DNA of 64,000 bases, from NCBI RefSeq assembly GCF_003287275.1, contig NZ_QEVW01000012.1, forward strand, positions 1 through 64,000. The letters run 5' to 3'. Positions 8,193-17,454 of the stretch are shown in pieces. Each line of letters begins with the position of its first letter. Position 1 is the first letter of the stretch. The stretch comes from Paenibacillus taichungensis (GTDB lineage: Bacteria > Bacillota > Bacilli > Paenibacillales > Paenibacillaceae). A program made the translations under genes and the position numbers. The notes beneath the pieces are model-generated. The model did no database searches. It saw only the letters and a list, made by a program, of their open reading frames with translations, and was not told the DNA's origin.

Positions 8193-11100
8193 TTAAGATT
8201 GAAATCCATCGCTCAGTTGCCGGAGATACCGTCTATGAACCATTGCCCCTTGATGATTAGGCTCCATTTCCAGAACCAAATCAATTTCGGTTCCGGCTTC
8301 TTTGTCACGACCAAGCCCCAGAAGTCCCAACCCCCTCATGTACCGGCAATGGATTTCATTGCGCCGGTTCAGATTGTCCTCAAATACCAGGAAGTCAGGC
8401 AAAGATACCGCAAAGTAATCCATTTTAATGTCGTCAAAAATATGCTTTTCAGCATAATCAATCAATTTATTAAAACGACGCTTAGCTTCCTTCCCGTTAC
8501 GAAGCTTCAACCAGGCCAACCCTTGGTAGAAAATCATTTCTGGCGGCTGATCGTTGTAGAACAACGCACTTGTCGGCTCGGCAAGCCCCTGTGAAGCTAT
8601 AGTGTAATTAGCGATAGCTTCTGATTCCCGCTGCAGACCTTCGTGGACCATGCCGAGATAATAATAAATATTATTTTCCTGAGTTCCTTCCAACTTCCCT
8701 TCACCCAGATTCAACGGATAGACTAGTGCTAGTTGTAAATGCTGAGCTGCTGCTTCATAATGACCGTTTTGCAGTGCTTGTTTACCAAGCTCGGTATGAG
8801 CCAACTTATATTGCCCCGTCACTTTCCCCTCTCCGCCTTCCCACGGATGGAAATTGCGCAGAGACAAGGCAGTGATTGCCTCTTCATAACGTTCAAGATT
8901 GTTTAACAGGGTTACGTATTCCACATATAGATCATCCCGCTTCTCAACCAGATCTCGCCGCTCTTCAAGGATATGAAGACGTTCGTCTGTAGACCACGCA
9001 AGCTTCTTACGCAGCTGATCCAGTTCAAAGAAAATACGCCCATCATCCGGTGCGCATGCAAAGGCCTGTTCAAGCGAAGTTAGGGCCGCTTGCGGATTGT
9101 TTTGTTTGTTATAATAGGCCAACCCCAAGTTTCGGTGTACAGTCGGAAAATCATCCCGCAGTTCGCGGGACTTCTCCCAGCTCGCAATCGCCTCGATCGG
9201 CCTTTTTTTGTCATAATAGAAATTTCCGAGATAGTAATGAGCCTTGTCGTCCTGCGGATTAGCATGAACTGCACTTACCAGCAGCTCAAGTTCAAACAAC
9301 GTGTTCGGGAAACAATAGGTTGGGTTGGCCAATTGTCCTTTACTGCGAGCAACTTGAACATGTTCATGCTGTCCGGTACGTTCATATAACTCAGCTAGTG
9401 CATAATGCAGCATTGGATAGACTGAATTTTCCGGGTCCATTATTCTTTTCCCTACTGCAATGGCTTCTTCATAGAAACCGCTGTTCATATAATCTGCAAT
9501 GACATTCAGATAGTTGTGGGCGTCATTTCTCATCAATTGCTGCAATTCAGTCAGAACACCTTGTGCAGCCTCCTTATCTCCCATAGCTGCATGAGCCAAA
9601 GCCAACTCATTATATGCTCCAAAATCCGCAACATCCAATTCAAGGGTTTCAAGCGCACAGGCCTTTGCATGATCAATCAGACCAAGCTTGCGCAGCAATG
9701 CGGCTTTCAGATTACGTGCTTTGTAGTTTCGTGAATTGCGGTTAAGTGAACGCTCAATCTGCTCCAGTGCCTCGGCGTACTGGCCCTTCAAGCTGGAAAT
9801 CTGAGCAAGGGAGAAGTACCCTGCATCCTGCCACGCTGCCGACCATACCGATTTGTGAAAAGCAGTAAAAGCTTCATCCAAACGGCTTTGGCCACGAAGT
9901 GCTACTCCGAGCTGATAGTAGGCCTCACTATCGTATGGGTTCGGATTTCGCCAGGTCAACCGCTCAATAGCTTTGCGGAAATACTGCTCGCTGTCTATAT
10001 ATAATCCACGGCGAAGCAGTAACGTTCCGTAAGCTACATTTAACCTGATATCACCGTTGTCCCGCTTCAAACCTTCCAGATAGTACGCTTCGGGCTCAAA
10101 CGTTGCATGACGATATTGCTCCAGATGCAGGCCTGCCAGATATAGTTCTTCGGTCGAACGCAGTTCTTCTGGTGCTGCCAGTGGTTTAGCAGCATCAGGG
10201 ATCTGTTCAATATCCGCACGTTTCGGTTGATAGGAGATAAGTAACCTGCCTTCCTTATTTCGGACCAAAAGCTTCAGATCATGCTCTTGCTCCCCTCTCT
10301 CCAGCGGTATAACTTTCTGATATACATTCACCGGAGACAATTCAACCGTTTCCTGCAAATACCGGGTTGCTTCTCCACTCAACTCCACGACGGCATGTTC
10401 AAGTTTAGATGTTGCATATACCTTGATCACTGCCTCTCCAGCTTGAGCATCAACTTCCAGATTGATGGCTGCTTCGATGGAGGCATTTTTTACGACACCG
10501 ATGTTTTTGTAAGGCATGAAATACTGAGTGAAGGTCTTCTCCTCGTAAGGCTGTAGCCATGTGAAGTCGGGCTGATTATCTGTGTACACTCCAGTCATGA
10601 GTTCAATGTACGGGCCATCTTCATCCGTCAATTGACGGTCCCACGCCTGACCGAACTCCCCATTCCCCCACGTCCATTGCTTCTTGCCGGGAGAAATATG
10701 ATGATTCGCCACATGCAGCAATCCGGCTTCTACGTCGTGATCATATGCGCCGACGAAATTATAATCGGATTTATAAGCCATGTACGAAGTCGGAACCGGG
10801 ATGTTCTTATACCGGGAAATATCTACGCCTTCCGAGTAATCCTGTTTATAATAGGTTCCGGTAGCGATAGGGAAACGCGAGACATCCCTTTTACCATGAT
10901 CAAATACAGCCGTTACATCTGGAGGAAACACGGATTGCGTGTAATCATTAACTGCTACAGCCGGATTTGCCCACCACAGAAAGGTCTGCGGCTCCGGTGT
11001 CCGATTGTATAATTGAGCATGGATCTCCAAATAAGCCTTGTCCGGATAGAGCTTGAAGGCTGCAGTTACTTTTGTGCCGTACATCCGATCAATCTCACTT

Positions 11101-11588
11101 ACCCATACTGTAGCACTGCCATCGCCAGTTGCTTCGTATTTGTATTCAACCGGACCAAATGTATTAGGACGGTGATGCTGGGGCCAGTTAAATTCAATTC
11201 CTCCGGAGATCCAAGGACCGGCAAGGCCCACCAGTGCAGGCTTAATGACGCGGTTATAATAGACAAAATCATAATTGTTCGTCTTGTCAAGCGCACGATA
11301 GATCCTGCCGCCGATTTCCGGCATGATCTCAATACGGATATATTGATTCTCCAGAATAACCAATTTGTAATTTTTATCATGCTTCACATCCGAGATACTC
11401 TCGATCACTGGATGCGGATACACACGGCCGGTGCTTCCCTGATAGATTCTTTTCTCCAGAAACATGGGATTAGGGTCAGCTTCACCCGCCTCATATGTAG
11501 GTATCAACACACTTGTCTCCCACACTTGTACCTGACTGGATCCGGTTGGATCCACCTTCATCTTGTGATCCACAGCCTCATGCTTCAT
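8193..11588 (-). CDS. DUF5107 domain protein with TPR repeats
   Basis: A very large protein of about 1131 residues. The first third (about 40-330) matches the DUF5107 beta-sandwich: IEIMPEIGGRIYRALDKT, GGIEFNWPQHHRPN and WWANPAVAVNDYTQ, a fold reminiscent of aldose epimerase or glycosidase beta domains. The rest is a long array of TPR helices, for example AYYQLGVALRGQSRLDEAFT and AHYYLGNFYYDKKRPIEAIA. The start at 11588 has GGGAGG about 10 bases upstream; the open frame extends to 11840, but that would overlap the divergent regulator. No signal peptide is seen. Such proteins occur next to glycosidases and AraC regulators and are presumed to bind or process carbohydrate; the activity is unknown. 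Confidence 0.88.
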   Translation of the reverse strand: MKHEAVDHKMKVDPTGSSQVQVWETSVLIPTYEAGEADPNPMFLEKRIYQGSTGRVYPHPVIESISDVKHDKNYKLVILENQYIRIEIMPEIGGRIYRALDKTNNYDFVYYNRVIKPALVGLAGPWISGGIEFNWPQHHRPNTFGPVEYKYEATGDGSATVWVSEIDRMYGTKVTAAFKLYPDKAYLEIHAQLYNRTPEPQTFLWWANPAVAVNDYTQSVFPPDVTAVFDHGKRDVSRFPIATGTYYKQDYSEGVDISRYKNIPVPTSYMAYKSDYNFVGAYDHDVEAGLLHVANHHISPGKKQWTWGNGEFGQAWDRQLTDEDGPYIELMTGVYTDNQPDFTWLQPYEEKTFTQYFMPYKNIGVVKNASIEAAINLEVDAQAGEAVIKVYATSKLEHAVVELSGEATRYLQETVELSPVNVYQKVIPLERGEQEHDLKLLVRNKEGRLLISYQPKRADIEQIPDAAKPLAAPEELRSTEELYLAGLHLEQYRHATFEPEAYYLEGLKRDNGDIRLNVAYGTLLLRRGLYIDSEQYFRKAIERLTWRNPNPYDSEAYYQLGVALRGQSRLDEAFTAFHKSVWSAAWQDAGYFSLAQISSLKGQYAEALEQIERSLNRNSRNYKARNLKAALLRKLGLIDHAKACALETLELDVADFGAYNELALAHAAMGDKEAAQGVLTELQQLMRNDAHNYLNVIADYMNSGFYEEAIAVGKRIMDPENSVYPMLHYALAELYERTGQHEHVQVARSKGQLANPTYCFPNTLFELELLVSAVHANPQDDKAHYYLGNFYYDKKRPIEAIASWEKSRELRDDFPTVHRNLGLAYYNKQNNPQAALTSLEQAFACAPDDGRIFFELDQLRKKLAWSTDERLHILEERRDLVEKRDDLYVEYVTLLNNLERYEEAITALSLRNFHPWEGGEGKVTGQYKLAHTELGKQALQNGHYEAAAQHLQLALVYPLNLGEGKLEGTQENNIYYYLGMVHEGLQRESEAIANYTIASQGLAEPTSALFYNDQPPEMIFYQGLAWLKLRNGKEAKRRFNKLIDYAEKHIFDDIKMDYFAVSLPDFLVFEDNLNRRNEIHCRYMRGLGLLGLGRDKEAGTEIDLVLEMEPNHQGAMVHRRYLRQLSDGFQS

Positions 11589-11715
11589 GTTAGAACTGCC
11601 TCCCTTGACTTTATAGTTATACTGTATATTCTGGGAAGGAAGGTTCCAATTGACGAAATGCGGGAAGTGATGGATTATATTCTTATTCAGATTATGAATT
11701 ACGGAGGTAACTGGA

Positions 11716-12612
11716 ATGACCCCAGACCACATACGAAAGCGTGAGGGATTTGTAGAGGAGAAGCTATATGTACTTCCAGAATACTGGATGAAAGAACTGG
11801 AACAAGAAGAACTAACCTCTACCTTATTTATTACGGACATCGGCTATTTCCCTAACGCTCAGTATCATTTCAGGGAGCGCCTGGAAGGCAGCCCCTCGCA
11901 TATTTTCATCTTTTGCGAAGCGGGAGAAGGCTGGGTTGAGTTGAATCATGGAGAGCGATTAATGATGCAGCAAGGCGATATGATAATAATCCCACCCGAA
12001 ACTGCACATCGTTACGGGGCAATGTACGAAAATCCATGGAGTATCTACTGGTTTCATTTCAAAGGTAGCCATGCGAATAGATTAGTGAAGTTGTTTGGTT
12101 TATCTAATGCATCACTCGCTTTATCCCCAAGCGGCAAAGCCCGCTTAATGGAATGGTTCGTACCTACCTATGAAATGCTCGCCGAACGGACATATACCCT
12201 GACTACCCATGTACATGTGGCCCAAACTACAAGACAGTTGCTCTCCGGGATTGGCTTAAATGCCGTCAAATCGGCACAAGAGAAGAAACGTGAAACTTAT
12301 CTGGAACAGGCAATTCAATACATGAATGTACATATGAGTGGCTCTATTTCTCTTACGGAGTTAGCTAATCATGTCGGGGTATCGAAACAGCATCTGATCT
12401 TCCTGTTTAATTCTGAGACGGGCGTCGCTCCGATTGAATATTTCCTACGGCTCAAAATTCAACGGGCAGGTCATCTTCTTGATCTTACCGAAATGAGCAT
12501 CAAGGAAGTCAGCTCTACAGTGGGCATCAGTGATCCCTATTATTTCTCCCGACTCTTCAAGAAGATTTCGGGATTCTCCCCTTCCAGCTACCGAAAGATT
12601 CCGAAAGGTTAG
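11716..12612 (+). CDS. AraC family transcriptional regulator with cupin-type sensor domain
   Basis: A 298-residue regulator. The N-terminal cupin-like AraC binding domain shows EGWVELNHGERLMMQQGDMI and IPPETAHRYGA; the C-terminal double helix-turn-helix runs from about residue 195 and ends GFSPSSYRKIPKG. GGAGG stands eight bases before the ATG. It is divergent from the DUF5107/cellulase-like operon across a region of about 127 bases (11589-11715) that must hold both promoters, so it most likely controls that operon in response to a sugar. No clear operator repeat was seen there. Confidence 0.92.
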   Translation: MTPDHIRKREGFVEEKLYVLPEYWMKELEQEELTSTLFITDIGYFPNAQYHFRERLEGSPSHIFIFCEAGEGWVELNHGERLMMQQGDMIIIPPETAHRYGAMYENPWSIYWFHFKGSHANRLVKLFGLSNASLALSPSGKARLMEWFVPTYEMLAERTYTLTTHVHVAQTTRQLLSGIGLNAVKSAQEKKRETYLEQAIQYMNVHMSGSISLTELANHVGVSKQHLIFLFNSETGVAPIEYFLRLKIQRAGHLLDLTEMSIKEVSSTVGISDPYYFSRLFKKISGFSPSSYRKIPKG

Positions 12613-12654
12613 ACTTTTGAAAGTTCCTTGCCGTCTTTCCTTCATTACCACAAT

Positions 12655-12697
12655 ATAAAAAACCGTTGAGTCTTTAAATTAAAGTTCAACGGTTTTT
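12655..12697. terminator. Bidirectional terminator between convergent genes
   Basis: AACCGTTGA and TCAACGGTT form the stem, with an inner CTTTAA/TTAAAG pairing, flanked by A-run and T-run. It lies between the ends of the AraC gene and the MFS gene. Confidence 0.85.
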
Positions 12698-12731
12698 TAT
12701 ATCTAATAGGATCAATGCCTCATATTCTCAA

Positions 12732-13961
12732 TTAAAAATTAGAATCAGACTGAGCATGTTGAGGTGTGTGATGCGATATGTTTTTAACGAGTAGGAAGTA
12801 CGTAAGAATCGCCACGAGACTGGTCATTAATAACGTGAGTCCAAGTGGGACGGCAGTGTCTTCACCTGCGATACCAACCAGAGGAGCAACCAGGGCGCCT
12901 AAAAGAAAAGGAACCACGCCGAGCAGCGCTGCTGCACTTCCAGCCATCTTGGCTTGGCTCTCCATTGCAAGCGGAAATGCTGCAGTAGACGTAATACCGA
13001 TGGAGCAAACAAAGAAGAACAATGGAATGACCAATGCGAAAAGCGGACCATGAACTATAGTTACAACCAAAGCAGCAACGCTTGCCGCTAAAGCAAGCCA
13101 CAGTCCAGACAATAGAAGGGTCTGCTCAGGAATACGGTGTGCCAACCGCCCCACGATTTGGGAACCAATGATCAAGCTGATCCCGTTCGAAGCAAACAAT
13201 ATAGCAAATACAGTTGGTGTGACCCCATAAATATTTTGGTAAATAAACGGTGTTCCTGCTACATATGCAAAGACCCCAGCCGTCATGATCCCCTGGGCCA
13301 GCATATAGCCAACAAACTTGCGGTCACGTAGAAGCGTTCTGTAATTCCCCAACTGTTGTTTGAAGTCGGCAGCCATGCGTCGTTCAGGCGGGTTGGACTC
13401 CTTCAAACCCCATTTTGTCATTATTAATAAGAAAACGCCCAAAAATGAAAGTGAGATAAACACACCAATCCATGTCGTGAATGAAAGAATACCACTTCCA
13501 GCGATCGGTGCTGCCAAAGGCCCCAAATTCCCTACAAGCAACAGCAAAGAGAAAAATTTAGTGAGTTCATGTCCACTATAAAGGTCCCTAGCTATCGCAC
13601 GAGAAATGACAATTCCTGCTGAAGCCGCAAACCCTTGAGTGAAACGAAACAAAATCAATAGTCCAATATTAGGAGCAAAAGCGCACGCCAAGGAGCAAAT
13701 AATATAGGCTGCCATGGAGATTAACAACGGTTTACGTCTACCGTGAGCATCACTCAAAGGACCCATAACGAGCTGCCCCACACCTAGCCCTAATAAACAA
13801 GCCGTAAGACTAAACTGAACAAGTGATGCACTTGTATTGAAATTCTTTGCAATCTCAGGAAAAGCCGGTAAATACATATCAATAGTAAATGGACCTAACG
13901 TTGAAAATAAACCCAACAACAATGCCAGGCCAAATACATTCCAATTATTACTCTTTATCAT
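12732..13961 (-). CDS. Bcr/CflA-type multidrug efflux MFS transporter
   Basis: A 409-residue protein with 12 predicted transmembrane segments. The opening (SNNWNVFGLALLLGLFSTLG, then PFTIDMYLPAFPEIAKNF) and MGPLSDAHGRRKPLL (MFS motif A between helices 2 and 3) mark the DHA1 Bcr/CflA group of proton-driven drug exporters. A GGAGA ribosome site lies 11 bases before the ATG. It is a single-gene unit, with terminators on both sides and a second terminator-like hairpin inside its probable leader (14174-14229). The drug range cannot be told from sequence. Confidence 0.92.
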   Translation of the reverse strand: MIKSNNWNVFGLALLLGLFSTLGPFTIDMYLPAFPEIAKNFNTSASLVQFSLTACLLGLGVGQLVMGPLSDAHGRRKPLLISMAAYIICSLACAFAPNIGLLILFRFTQGFAASAGIVISRAIARDLYSGHELTKFFSLLLLVGNLGPLAAPIAGSGILSFTTWIGVFISLSFLGVFLLIMTKWGLKESNPPERRMAADFKQQLGNYRTLLRDRKFVGYMLAQGIMTAGVFAYVAGTPFIYQNIYGVTPTVFAILFASNGISLIIGSQIVGRLAHRIPEQTLLLSGLWLALAASVAALVVTIVHGPLFALVIPLFFFVCSIGITSTAAFPLAMESQAKMAGSAAALLGVVPFLLGALVAPLVGIAGEDTAVPLGLTLLMTSLVAILTYFLLVKNISHHTPQHAQSDSNF

Positions 13962-14173
13962 TGTTAATTAAATCTCCAATTCATTACGTAATTTAGTTTA
14001 TTTGAATCGTCATTACAATCCATTATGCATTACCTATCCCCCGTTCACACCCCACATCTATTGATCCTAACAAATTGTAACTGCCCTACTCCAGAAAAGC
14101 CACTTATTTTTCTTTCCTATTCGGAGTATAAGACATAGAGTTAACTGTAAGTCAAATCATATATTTTAATATT

Positions 14174-14229
14174 TAAAAAAAGAGTTTCGGCTTAACCACT
14201 GGATTCGCTTATCCGCTTCATACCGAAAC
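14174..14229 (-). promoter_or_regulatory. Terminator-like hairpin in the probable leader of the MFS gene
   Basis: On the minus strand GTTTCGG (14229-14223) pairs with CCGAAAC (14190-14184), followed at once by TCTTTTTTT. The loop holds its own GGAT/ATCC pairing. A separate strong terminator for the upstream gene already lies at 14240-14300, so this second one may be an attenuator about 215 bases before the MFS start. The rest of 13962-14333 shows nothing else I recognise. Confidence 0.5.
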
Positions 14230-14239
14230 CAAAGTTCTC

Positions 14240-14300
14240 TTAAAAACAATAATAAACCCCCTACTAGAGCAAATTATAGTTTTGCTTCAGGTAGGAGGTT
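14240..14300 (-). terminator. Terminator of the FAD oxidoreductase operon
   Basis: AACCTCCTAC pairs with GTAGGGGGTT (one G-U), with an inner AGCAAA/TTTGCT stem, followed by a T-rich tract. It lies 34 bases after the oxidoreductase stop. Confidence 0.85.
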
Positions 14301-14333
14301 ATTATTTTCTTCATTTCGTTCAAACGGGAACTG

Positions 14334-16592
14334 TCATCTATGAGAATCATATAGGCGAATTTCGTACACTTCTGCCCGATCGCCGCCGTGCGTTTCCTTG
14401 ATGATGACCCTAATCCGTGTTGATTGGATGGGATTCTCAAGGCGATGAATCTTTTTGCGAGTAAGGTTATGGCTATCTCCAGCAAAACGTACCCATTCCC
14501 CATTAATATATGCCTGCACCTCATAGCTCTTAACCAACTCTGGAATGACCAGAAACGGTGTTTCATGATGGTGCAAATTGATCAAATCCTCATTAACATC
14601 GTCATTAAAGGTAAGGTGGATTTCCCGAATATCCACTGGTTCTGGAAGTTTGACTTCAATCCATTCTTCACGGCCATTAGCGATGGGTTTCGATACCCAC
14701 AGCTGTGGACCGCCAAACGGGCGGACATAGCCGTTGATGACTTTATCAGGTGAATACGCGCCAGTCTCAACTGCAAAACAAAATGGCTTTCGGACAAGGC
14801 GCTTCATCGACCATTCGATAATGGGCTGATTCGGCTGATGATCCTCCAGATCGGAGCTGACTATTGGCTTGACTCCTCGCTCGAAGGCGAGGACACCACT
14901 GATCGGGACAGCTGATGTATAAAGACTGACTGCTTCATTCGCACGAACAATGATAAATACATTACAAGGATCACCTCCAAACATTGCACTGTCAGCAGGC
15001 ACCTCCAACCATTGTTTCTGACCTACATCGACCTCGATGTCCATAGCTTGCTTGAAGTTTGCCGGTACATAATTCTCAGGGCGACCTGTATCCCACAGTT
15101 CTATAGTCAGACTTGTGGCTTCACGAGCAGAGACCAATAGCGTTAATCCTTCAATTCCACCCTCGGCCGGGAACAGCCATCCAACGTCAGCAAGCAGTCG
15201 GTACTCCTCGGAAGGTTCGTTAATCAAAATCCGGGTCATCGTGCTTGAAGCCGAGATGCTCCCCTCTCTCGCAAGGTCAGCAGAATCCATATTTCTGAGT
15301 CCTATAATTGAGGCATCGGTCCGCAACATCGTTTGCTGCAATTCGGTCAAGTGCTGCTCGCGCAGTTCACGAGGCGTGATGCCTTTGCTTACCGACAAGG
15401 CAGCGCCTGCACCTGCCGCTTCTCCCATGACCGCACAAGTTGCCATGACACGGGTTGTTCCGAATGCAACATGCGATGCACTAATATTACGTCCCGCAAA
15501 CAGCAGATTGCTGACATTTCGGGAGTACAGGCATCCAAACGGAATATGATAAATGCCATCTGCATGCAGATGCTTGGAGCCGCTCTCGCTTGCATACATC
15601 CCTTGCGGAGGATGCAGGTCGATAGACCAACCGCCAAAGGCGACCCGGTCTTCGAATGGGCGCTGAGACATAACATCATTTTGCGTCAGGATCGTATCAC
15701 CAAGGAAGCGGCGGTATTCGCGTTTGCCTGGAATCGAGCCTACCCATTCCAGCGTCATATCCTCGGCCTGAAACTTGCCGGAGTTCTTAATATAATCCCA
15801 GATGCCATAAATAACAGACCATAACTCATCCCGAATCTGTTCATTCTCATGTACCGTATCCAGCTCGCCGCCCCATTCAATCCACCAGTAATGACAGCCG
15901 GAATCTCCGCTGCGGATCACACGCTTTAGCGGAATTGGGGTTGTAGTAATGTCTCTAGCAAATGATGGAGCTACAAACCGTACCGGTTTTCCGGTATCTT
16001 TTGTATAGAACAGCAGTGTGCTGCCAAGCGTAATATCATCAGCAACTTCCGGTGCCCATTCTTCCCCAAACTCATGACGGGCTTCACGGCCAATCCGGTA
16101 TGCTGCTCCAGCGAGAAAACCGATGAGTCCGTCACCTGTACAGTCAAGGAACATCTCACTTTCAAACGTAATCTCACGCTCGGAGCCCATCATCCAGCCT
16201 TTCACGCTACGAATTATTCTCGCATCCTTCTCACCGTCTGCTTCTACTTCTCTAACATCCGTATTCATATACAGAGTCAAATTAGGTTCGGCTCTTACCG
16301 CCTCCAGCAAAGTAACGTCCCACAGATAGGGGTTGCCTTCCGGATTCCGCTGTTGATTCTGAATGAACAATTCACCCATAATGCCGGTCTCCCTGGCATA
16401 ACGGTTCACACCATGCCCCGTTGCACCACATACCCATACACGGACCTCGGAGCTGGAATTGCCACCAAGTACAGGACGATTATGCACGAGTGCAACCTTT
16501 TGACCTAATCTTGCTGCTGCAATAGCGGCACAAATTCCGGAAAGTCCTCCGCCAATGACCGTAACATCGAATGATATTGTTTCGCGTCTCAT
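14334..16592 (-). CDS. FAD-dependent oxidoreductase with C-terminal carbohydrate-binding-like domain
   Basis: A 752-residue protein. Residues 8-30 hold a dinucleotide-binding fold (VTVIGGGLSGICAAIAAA), followed by PVLGGNSSSEVRVWVCGATG, typical of the FAD-dependent oxidoreductase family PF12831; MFLDCTGDGLIGFLAGAAYR and NLLFAGRNISASHVAFG are further family blocks. From about residue 600 a discoidin-like beta domain follows (KVINGYVRPFGGPQLWVSKP, then IREIHLTFN). No signal peptide is visible, so the protein is presumably cytoplasmic. It is the last gene of the kinase/regulator/ABC operon, 19 bases after the MalG-type permease, suggesting it oxidises the imported sugar or a derivative. The exact reaction is unknown. 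Confidence 0.85.
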   Translation of the reverse strand: MRRETISFDVTVIGGGLSGICAAIAAARLGQKVALVHNRPVLGGNSSSEVRVWVCGATGHGVNRYARETGIMGELFIQNQQRNPEGNPYLWDVTLLEAVRAEPNLTLYMNTDVREVEADGEKDARIIRSVKGWMMGSEREITFESEMFLDCTGDGLIGFLAGAAYRIGREARHEFGEEWAPEVADDITLGSTLLFYTKDTGKPVRFVAPSFARDITTTPIPLKRVIRSGDSGCHYWWIEWGGELDTVHENEQIRDELWSVIYGIWDYIKNSGKFQAEDMTLEWVGSIPGKREYRRFLGDTILTQNDVMSQRPFEDRVAFGGWSIDLHPPQGMYASESGSKHLHADGIYHIPFGCLYSRNVSNLLFAGRNISASHVAFGTTRVMATCAVMGEAAGAGAALSVSKGITPRELREQHLTELQQTMLRTDASIIGLRNMDSADLAREGSISASSTMTRILINEPSEEYRLLADVGWLFPAEGGIEGLTLLVSAREATSLTIELWDTGRPENYVPANFKQAMDIEVDVGQKQWLEVPADSAMFGGDPCNVFIIVRANEAVSLYTSAVPISGVLAFERGVKPIVSSDLEDHQPNQPIIEWSMKRLVRKPFCFAVETGAYSPDKVINGYVRPFGGPQLWVSKPIANGREEWIEVKLPEPVDIREIHLTFNDDVNEDLINLHHHETPFLVIPELVKSYEVQAYINGEWVRFAGDSHNLTRKKIHRLENPIQSTRIRVIIKETHGGDRAEVYEIRLYDSHR

Positions 16593-16611
16593 AATATAAG
16601 CCTCCTTTGAA

Positions 16612-17439
16612 TTAGCCTTTTACAGCTGAACTGGATACGCCCTGAATAATATATTTCTGACCAAGCAAAAAGATTAGAATCATAGGGATTATCGCTGCGG
16701 AAGAAGCTGCCATCATGCCGTTATAGTCAACGTTGTTTTCCAGAACGAAATTTTGCAGACCAAGCGGAATTGTATAAAGCTTTGGACTCTGCAGGAAAAC
16801 CAGAGCATTCTCATAATCATTCCATTGCCAGGAAAAATCGATAATGGCAAACGTTGCAAGCGCGGGTTTGGCTAACGGTAACACCAGCTTGAAGAAAATT
16901 CGAAAATGACCCGCACCATCGAGTAATGCAGATTCTGTAATCTCGTTCGGAATACTGAGAAAGAATTGACGGAGCATAAATACGCCAAAGATTGAGAACA
17001 TGGCTGGCAGAATTAATGCCCAATGCGTGTTATAAATATGAAGCCAGTTAAACAGGATAAACTTCGGAACAAAAACGACTTGAGGAGGAATCATCATCAT
17101 GGATAGATACACGATGAAGAGGGTATTACGTCCTTTAAATTCCGTACGGGCGAAGCCATAAGCAGCAAAGGCCGACAAAAAAACGGCACCTGCTGTACCA
17201 ATCACGGCAATCTTAATTGAGTTCAAATAATAAGGGAGAAAATTATAGTTTCCCGTCCAGATCCGCTTATGGCTGGTCCAGTCCAGCTTCGAAGGAAGCC
17301 ATTGACGGAAGACCTCACTTGGAGTCTGGAAGGAAGTACTGAGCATCCATAAAAAAGGGACAATCATAAACAACCCTGCAACCAGCATAAGGATCGTTAC
17401 AGAAAGCTTAACTGAGCGTGTCTTCGTTGTTCTAAGCAT
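16612..17439 (-). CDS. Carbohydrate ABC transporter permease (MalG type)
   Basis: A 275-residue inner-membrane permease with six predicted helices. The EAA loop that contacts the ATPase reads ESALLDGAGHFRIFFKLVLP, and the C-terminus ends QGVSSSAVKG, typical of MalG partners. It follows the MalF-type gene by 15 bases. No ATPase gene lies in this operon; in Firmicutes one shared MsmX-type ATPase often serves several such importers. Confidence 0.95.
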   Translation of the reverse strand: MLRTTKTRSVKLSVTILMLVAGLFMIVPFLWMLSTSFQTPSEVFRQWLPSKLDWTSHKRIWTGNYNFLPYYLNSIKIAVIGTAGAVFLSAFAAYGFARTEFKGRNTLFIVYLSMMMIPPQVVFVPKFILFNWLHIYNTHWALILPAMFSIFGVFMLRQFFLSIPNEITESALLDGAGHFRIFFKLVLPLAKPALATFAIIDFSWQWNDYENALVFLQSPKLYTIPLGLQNFVLENNVDYNGMMAASSAAIIPMILIFLLGQKYIIQGVSSSAVKG

Positions 17440-17454
17440 AGAGCCAGCTCCTCT

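Noticed and set aside
8022..8594. A 190-codon open frame on the plus strand
   Set aside because: It spans the ends of two well-supported minus-strand genes and has no family features.
11013..11744. A 243-codon open frame on the plus strand
   Set aside because: It is antisense to the DUF5107 gene, has no ribosome site and its protein sequence looks random; it is a shadow frame.
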